Below, piece by piece: positions 59,059 to 64,000 of a stretch of 64,000 nucleotides of DNA (positions are counted from its first letter, which is position 1; each line of letters starts with the position of its first letter). Origin of the DNA: Topomyia yanbarensis (taxonomy: Eukaryota; Arthropoda; Insecta; Diptera; Culicidae); assembly GCF_030247195.1 (NCBI RefSeq), contig NC_080670.1, positions 95,949,416-96,013,415 of the forward strand. The letters run 5' to 3'. A program made the translations under genes and the position numbers. The notes beneath the pieces are model-generated. The model had not been told where the DNA came from, did no database searches, and was given only the letters and a program-made list of their open reading frames with translations.

Positions 59059-60996
59059 CTACTTCGCTGACCTGGTTGTAGCGGTGTTCGAGCTTTCCGA
59101 AGTTCTTTGGTAAAGATTTGCGTTATTCTCATCTACAATCCTACCATATCTTCTAAGTTTACTCAGAGATTTGATATTCGCTCCCGTGAGAGCATTTTTA
59201 TAATCGTGGCGCATGTTCCGCCAGATTATATTGAACTTTCGCTTATCCGTAATCGATTTTGTCATAGTTTGAAAAATCTTTTGCATCTCGTGGAAGTAGT
59301 CCGCAAACTTTTCCCCTCTAGCCTGACGACGATTAGTTGCCTGGACTTCGAGTTGGAAATCTAAGTCTGGAGGAAGAAACTCACGTTTCAATTCCTTCTT
59401 CAATTGTGACCAATTCCTAAAGTCTCTATTTTCCATACCCTCAATGTACCAGTCTTTGGCACGTCCGGCAAATAAGTGAATAGCAGACCGGAAGAGTTCA
59501 TGATCAGTCACATTTTCAGACGTACACCTCATTTTAACTTCTTTCAAAAATTCTGCTAGCTTTCGCCCACAATCTTTTCCATCATATTTCAGTCTCCATT
59601 CAAATATAGGTATTCTCTTCATAGGTTCCCTCTTAGTCCTACTATACTTCTTGTTCTTTTTCCGATGTTTTCTTCTCAGTCGTTCCTCAGCTGAGTCTGA
59701 TGAGTTTTCAGAGCTTGAGCATGAGAACTGGGAAGAAGTCATCGTTTCGGTTGATGAACCCTCATATGATGAATTCGAACTAAACTTTACAATCTTTCTC
59801 GTTTTCTGTTCGAATTTGTTCACTTTCTTCTGGTTAGCACCACCACTTTCCGATGACGAGCTTTCAAAAGCCTCAATCGGTTTTTTCTTCCTCTTTTTCT
59901 CTCCTCGACTTCTAACTTTCGACAAATTAACTTTTTCAGATTCCGAAACATCAGTGTTAGATGTTGGGCCTGTTTCAATCATTGTCCTATCCCTTTCGAG
60001 ACCAGAATATTCTAAAGCAAACGCCTGGTTGTTCTGTTCACTTGTAGTGGGAACGGTTGGTACCTCACCCGTTTCCCCCCCGGGAGTATCAGAATTCAAT
60101 TTCGCGTTTAATTCCAACAACAGTCGTTTCAATTTCTCTTTTCTCTCAATATTTAGCTCTAATTCTCTTTTCCTCTCTTTTTCGATTTCCAGTTCTTGCT
60201 CTCGTCTTATTTTCTCTTCCGCAGACGTGCGTAAAACAAAATCTTTAAACGCTTTGATAAGGTGTCCCGCATTATCAATTTTGCCCTCCTCAAATTCAGT
60301 TAATTTATCCAAAATTTCATCAGCTCTTTTCATTGAAGATTCTAGTTCATTTCTTCTATATTCAATTGATTTGGGCTTTGCCCCCCCTACGGCTCCACCA
60401 CTCGTCAAACCTTCATCGTCTAGCGCGGCTACTGTCTCATTTAGAATTTCTATCTCACTTCTGACTTCCTCTAAAGCTTGAGAAATATTTGGGTTAACTG
60501 GCTCCACAAGAGCACTGCCCTCTGCGAGAGCGGATGGCAGTGGGAAATGTTTCTCTATTATTTTATCAATTTGCTTTTCAATCAATCTGACCTGTGATTT
60601 GTATTTGCGCGCGTCCATAGCCTTTGACAAATGAAGTACTCTAACCTGGTAATGAATCATTCTAGTTTTTAGCTTTTCAATTTGCCTCGCATCAACTTTC
60701 GGGTGATCTAACAGCCCACCGATGACCGTTAGTCTTGAATTCATCATAGCGATCTCTTCGGCGGCGGATCTCCACGTTCTTGCAAAAGCGGTGAATACCA
60801 ATCCCATTTCTCTTTCCTCTTTCATCCTATCTTTTAATTTCCTACGCTTAACACTTTCATGATCCGTTTCGCGGAATATAATATTGCGGATCAGAAGTTC
60901 ATGCTCTACCTCTTCGTTCGTGAGATGGTTCACGTCCATGTTCTTGTACAAGGTTTGTAAACTCATCATTATTTTATTATTTATGTATATTTGCAA
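59059..60996 (-). CDS. Gypsy Gag polyprotein
   Basis: 645 residues from ATG 60996. The N-terminal half is strongly helical and charged (EEREMGLVFTAFARTWRSAA; IEKERKRELELNIERKEKLK), with coiled-coil character at about 260-300. A Ser/Lys-rich linker follows (SSSSESGGANQKK, SSSENSSDSAEERLRRKHRK). The C-terminal 170 residues form a retrotransposon-Gag domain (FEWRLKYDGKDCGRKLAEFL, AKDWYIEGM, ADYFHEMQKIF). The zinc knuckle is not here but at the start of Pol. The frame ends ATTRSAK at 59059. About 160 nt between it and Pol are readable only in the third frame, pointing to an indel or an unusual Gag-Pol junction. The capsid protein would package the element's RNA in the cytoplasm. Confidence 0.85.
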   Translation of the reverse strand: MQIYINNKIMMSLQTLYKNMDVNHLTNEEVEHELLIRNIIFRETDHESVKRRKLKDRMKEEREMGLVFTAFARTWRSAAEEIAMMNSRLTVIGGLLDHPKVDARQIEKLKTRMIHYQVRVLHLSKAMDARKYKSQVRLIEKQIDKIIEKHFPLPSALAEGSALVEPVNPNISQALEEVRSEIEILNETVAALDDEGLTSGGAVGGAKPKSIEYRRNELESSMKRADEILDKLTEFEEGKIDNAGHLIKAFKDFVLRTSAEEKIRREQELEIEKERKRELELNIERKEKLKRLLLELNAKLNSDTPGGETGEVPTVPTTSEQNNQAFALEYSGLERDRTMIETGPTSNTDVSESEKVNLSKVRSRGEKKRKKKPIEAFESSSSESGGANQKKVNKFEQKTRKIVKFSSNSSYEGSSTETMTSSQFSCSSSENSSDSAEERLRRKHRKKNKKYSRTKREPMKRIPIFEWRLKYDGKDCGRKLAEFLKEVKMRCTSENVTDHELFRSAIHLFAGRAKDWYIEGMENRDFRNWSQLKKELKREFLPPDLDFQLEVQATNRRQARGEKFADYFHEMQKIFQTMTKSITDKRKFNIIWRNMRHDYKNALTGANIKSLSKLRRYGRIVDENNANLYQRTSESSNTATTRSAK

Positions 60997-61381
60997 AATA
61001 AAGAATTATTTAACAAAAGATCACTGAATCCAAATTTTTTTTAATTCGTAGTCCCAATTAGAAAATTGTTTACTGGAACTCTGTGTAGTCAAGACCCATT
61101 AATCGATAACTTTAAATCCAAATAATATTTATCTCCCGAGCAATTATTTAGCTAACTTTCACTTAAATTCTCGCTCTAATAAGTGTTCGCGCACTAGTAA
61201 GCAAACGAATAGCACAAGTTTAGTTACTGGGGAAAGTTTGTTTCGTGACACCGTTTTTCAGCTTAACCCTTTTGCGTTCAGTCAGAGATTTTGGAAAATA
61301 TTACTATTTTACTAATTCCTCCTACACTCCGTGTGTTCAAAAACTACCTTTTTGAACCCTTGATCCTTTTTCGACTATTTA
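60997..61381 (-). other. Gypsy leader between PBS and Gag
   Basis: About 385 nt of untranslated RNA leader, AT-rich, no open frame. Confidence 0.7.
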
Positions 61382-61392
61382 GTTGGGCGCCA
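61382..61392 (-). promoter_or_regulatory. Primer binding site, tRNA-Lys-like
   Basis: On the minus strand the LTR ends ...GTAACA, followed by AT and TGGCGCCCAAC. TGG complements the CCA tail, and these 11 nt match the complement of the 3' end of animal tRNA-Lys(CUU) as I recall it. Confidence 0.75.
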
Positions 61393-61394
61393 AT

Positions 61395-61618
61395 TGTTAC
61401 TGGCTGGCATATGGCCAGTCTTTGAAAAGCCCCTAGTCCCTGGTCAAGCCACGGGGACCGTCTGGGGTGGACTCTCACGGTCTCTTCTCTGGCTAGTTCG
61501 ATCGTGAAAGCACGAAGACTTTCAGGGTCGGCTCCGGGGTCTACTTTGGGATCAAGAGTTCGGATAGTAGTGATTGAAAGGCTATTCCTCACTTTAATCT
61601 TATGTATTACTCACAATT

Positions 61619-61711
<93 letters not shown>

Positions 61712-62774
61712 CGGGATGCACTCGTCTGCACGTGGTCGGCCGACCTGCTGCTGCTGCTACTGGTGGGTATTGGCTGAATGTGCGCTGTACTGCTCGTTGC
61801 TGCTGTAGGTGACTGCTTTTGCGTTGATACCTTCGGAGGGTCTCCCGCCCTTCACTGCATACGACTCCGAAAGCGGGAAAAGAGCCGCGAGTGCGGTTAT
61901 ACAGTGATCCAATTAGCTAGTAGGGATCGACTCTTGGTCCTTCTGGGAGATATTGTGTTGCCGCGGATTTACTCCAAAGGCGTAGCTTGGAAAGGGCTCT
62001 AGCCCGTCGCAGCTCCGAACTTGAATGCGTGCGACCTCGAAAGCTGGAGAGCGTCCGCGGGTGCGGTTATGTTTAATTAGTCGGTCAAAGCCCGACGCTT
62101 TGTTTTCCGTAGTCCGGAATCAGTCGGAAATTTAATGGGTCCTAGCGTGGTTTTGGAGAAGCTTGGGGATAGGTCACAATATTTCTCGCTTGTTGCAGTT
62201 ATATTTTTAGCTTCATTTACCTGACTGCTATGGTTGAAGCACGTCCAATATACTTCGGCTTGAACTACCGGTTATGTAATTTTCACTTTTAAAATCAAAC
62301 TAGCTAATCTCGATTTTTAGCGACCGTTCACGTTGGTTGTCTAGATGATAAGACCTTGGCTTCAATAATTTACCCAGCTTCTCCCCACGGATGTTCTATA
62401 GAACGTTTTCAGGTGCATAGTGCAGCAATTTTCGCGCAGTGCATTTGTGGTGTGTATAATGTCTGTTTTAGTACAATTATTTGAACTGCTCGTTATACAT
62501 ATTCCTACGGAGTTTTCAATTTTAGTTTATTTTATCCCTAATTTTAATTATTTCTAGTTCTCTGACAATTTTAACCTATTAGACTATAATCGATTTTACA
62601 ATTAACAACAATATAATATTATAGATGATATCAATAATAATTAACTCATAAACGCATGCCCAACCTAACACGTATATACATGAAATTCACCATGAACGCT
62701 AGTATGACTGCTTTTTTTTGATTTTTGCTTCTCCTATAAGGGCTTCATAGGGTGTACGATTCGAAACGGTAACA
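61395..62774 (-). repeat. 5' LTR of the gypsy element
   Basis: 1380 bp with the same TGTTAC/GTAACA ends. The GT microsatellite is about 89 bp here (61620-61708), accounting for nearly all of the 60-bp length difference from the 3' LTR. Confidence 0.93.
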
Positions 62775-62795
62775 AGTTGTAGTTAGTATTTCAGC

Positions 62796-62955
62796 TCCAG
62801 CGATACAACCGATTATAATTAGAATTAGTTGTGTTATTGGCGCCGGAATACTACACAGTTAAGCTTTTTCGGGAAATCAGCCGGAATACGAATTACGAAT
62901 ACGAATTAGAACCAACCAGAATTTCCGATTGAACTTTACTTTACCCATAGGTGCA
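62796..62955. mobile_element. Copy of the CCCAGT MITE family
   Basis: 'gcgatacaaccgattataat', 'gcgccggaat' and 'aaccaaccagaatttccg' parallel the centre and right arm of 44097-44252 with about 20-25% change. Confidence 0.55.
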
Positions 62956-64000
62956 CGCAAAGTTCATATATCGATTACTGGAAACCTATTGGCCGATAGT
63001 AGCGCCGGCTAGCGGCTACTTATTGCCAAAGGCCGTGTTTATGTTATAAAGGCTCGCACAGAGTGAACCCAAATCTACCTATCGAACAGTCAGATGGCTA
63101 CCTATCGTGCAAAGTAAACAAATATTCTTTCGGAGAACATGCAAGAAATGTATTAGTTAGTTAATATCATGGCGAAATATTTCAATCGTCGAAACAAGAC
63201 ACTGTATTCAGTTTATTATGCTTTTTTGTATCAATGTAAAATAAATTACATGGAATAGTATCAAGAATAAAGTGCTATAAGCCACGAAAGAGTGGGTTTT
63301 CAGTTCACTCCATATTAATTTATTGTGTAACTCGGTTGAAGTCACTCAAAGTTACAGCAAAAATTATGGGTGCCAGAAACAAAGAAGTTGGCATCATTTT
63401 AGGCAGTGTTGCGCATTCCTCTGTACGGGACTCTATAACACTACAGACACTAATTGTTGTTTGCTTAAAAATGATAGTTATATGTTTTACACATACAATC
63501 TGAATTGGATGTCATTTATTAATAGCAAAAGTAAAATTACTTTTGGTATGGGTCAAAATCCACATTGAGGGGAAATTCCGGAGAAACTATTGTTGGTTCA
63601 GCGCAATTCACAGCAGTCACGAAAGAGTTGACGATACTCCTTTTGTTCACGAGCACTAGATGTGTTTGGAACTTCCTCTCAACATGAATTTTGATAATTG
63701 TCTTTTAAGCACAAATCTCCGATCCGAACGTGCTATTTGAACCAGTCGCTACTGATTCCTGATTCTAGTTCTAGGTTAGTTAGATGAGATATGATTACTA
63801 TAACAACGTGCTCCGTGTATCAACCTAGGAAAACAACGCATTTTACGCAAGTTAAAATTATTATTGAAGCCACACATAAAATACTATCACTTCATTATTT
63901 TTGTTTTACTGTATACTGTTCTGCCCAAGTTGTACAGTAATGTTTTCATTTCGAATGGTTACAGTCCAGCGTACCAAGTATTCATGAATAAGCCCACTAT
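62956..64000. other. Unassigned sequence
   Basis: No supported gene. The 81-codon open frame at 63323-63568 has no recognised motif. No repeat termini identified. Confidence 0.35.

Larger units (their letters stand above)
53362..62774 (-). mobile_element. Ty3/gypsy LTR retrotransposon, full length
   Basis: About 9.4 kb on the minus strand: 5' LTR 61395-62774, PBS 61382-61392, Gag 59059-60996, Pol 55836-58874 with its tail at 55514-55870, PPT, and 3' LTR 53362-54681. The 4-bp duplication AGTT lies at 53358-53361 and 62775-62778. Pol order is protease, RT, RNase H, integrase, which is Ty3/gypsy. No envelope frame is present between Pol and the 3' LTR. The high LTR similarity marks a recent insertion. 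Confidence 0.93.

Noticed and set aside
59651..60481. 276-codon open frame on the plus strand
   Set aside because: Antisense shadow of Gag. Its Ser/Phe-rich composition is what the complement of Glu/Lys-rich codons gives.
63323..63568. 81-codon Cys-containing protein
   Set aside because: No motif, no neighbour support, AT-rich codon use like the surrounding non-coding DNA.

Overview
This is a eukaryotic, repeat-dominated window, most likely from a culicine (Aedes-like) mosquito. The basis is: a tRNA-derived SINE whose body and tail match what I know of the Feilai family of Aedes; two Tc1/mariner relatives with D37E spacing, a type described in mosquitoes; a CR1-type LINE with a PHD-like finger in ORF1; and several short inverted-repeat elements with culicine-style ends. 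No intact host gene was found. The one recognisable host-derived locus is a broken, intron-containing copy of the DEAD-box RNA helicase DDX19/Dbp5 (40216-42199, minus strand).

Layout. 1-1110: degenerate GC-richer tandem repeats. 2030-11510: a layered inverted/tandem duplication zone containing a D37E mariner-like element (2358-3638), a family of inverted units (4480-5981 and 9549-9961) and a MITE (6217-7146) whose right half is tandemly duplicated. The block ending near 8627 is followed directly by a second copy (8628-11510). 11480-14320: nested MITEs, a LINE tail and a near-perfect palindromic MITE (13717-13865). 14380-18855: a nearly full-length CR1-clade LINE, meeting tail-to-tail a decayed Jockey-clade LINE (18863-19819). 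19820-26232: a minus-strand CACTA/EnSpm-like transposon. A hAT-like insertion (about 22122-24945) interrupts it, and that insertion is itself interrupted by a second D37E element (22242-23422) whose catalytic Glu is replaced.

26970-36350: a MITE-like repeat, the SINE (27777-27945), then about 7.4 kb of an almost invariant 7-bp satellite (ATTAAAC)n (28119-35559). A 571-bp MITE (35560-36130) sits in its right edge and carries a nested 289-bp hAT-type MITE with an exact 8-bp target duplication. 36631-37259: an apparently exact tandem duplication of about 308 bp. 37900-43920: two decayed Q-rich coding relics and two copies of a dispersed repeat, flanking the DDX19 pseudogene. 44097-52800: MITEs, two Penelope-like element fragments with GIY-YIG sequence, a hAT copy and an R1/LOA/I-type LINE relic. 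53362-62774: a complete-length Ty3/gypsy retrotransposon on the minus strand with near-identical LTRs, a 4-bp target duplication, a tRNA-Lys-like primer binding site, a polypurine tract, Gag and Pol. 62775-64000: a further MITE copy and unassigned sequence.

The coding sequences do not form a pathway. They are independent mobile elements inserted into one another, and the nesting order gives their relative ages. Most are inactive through stops, frameshifts or lost catalytic residues; the gypsy element is the youngest and closest to intact. Positions of repeat edges were read by eye and may be off by several bases.
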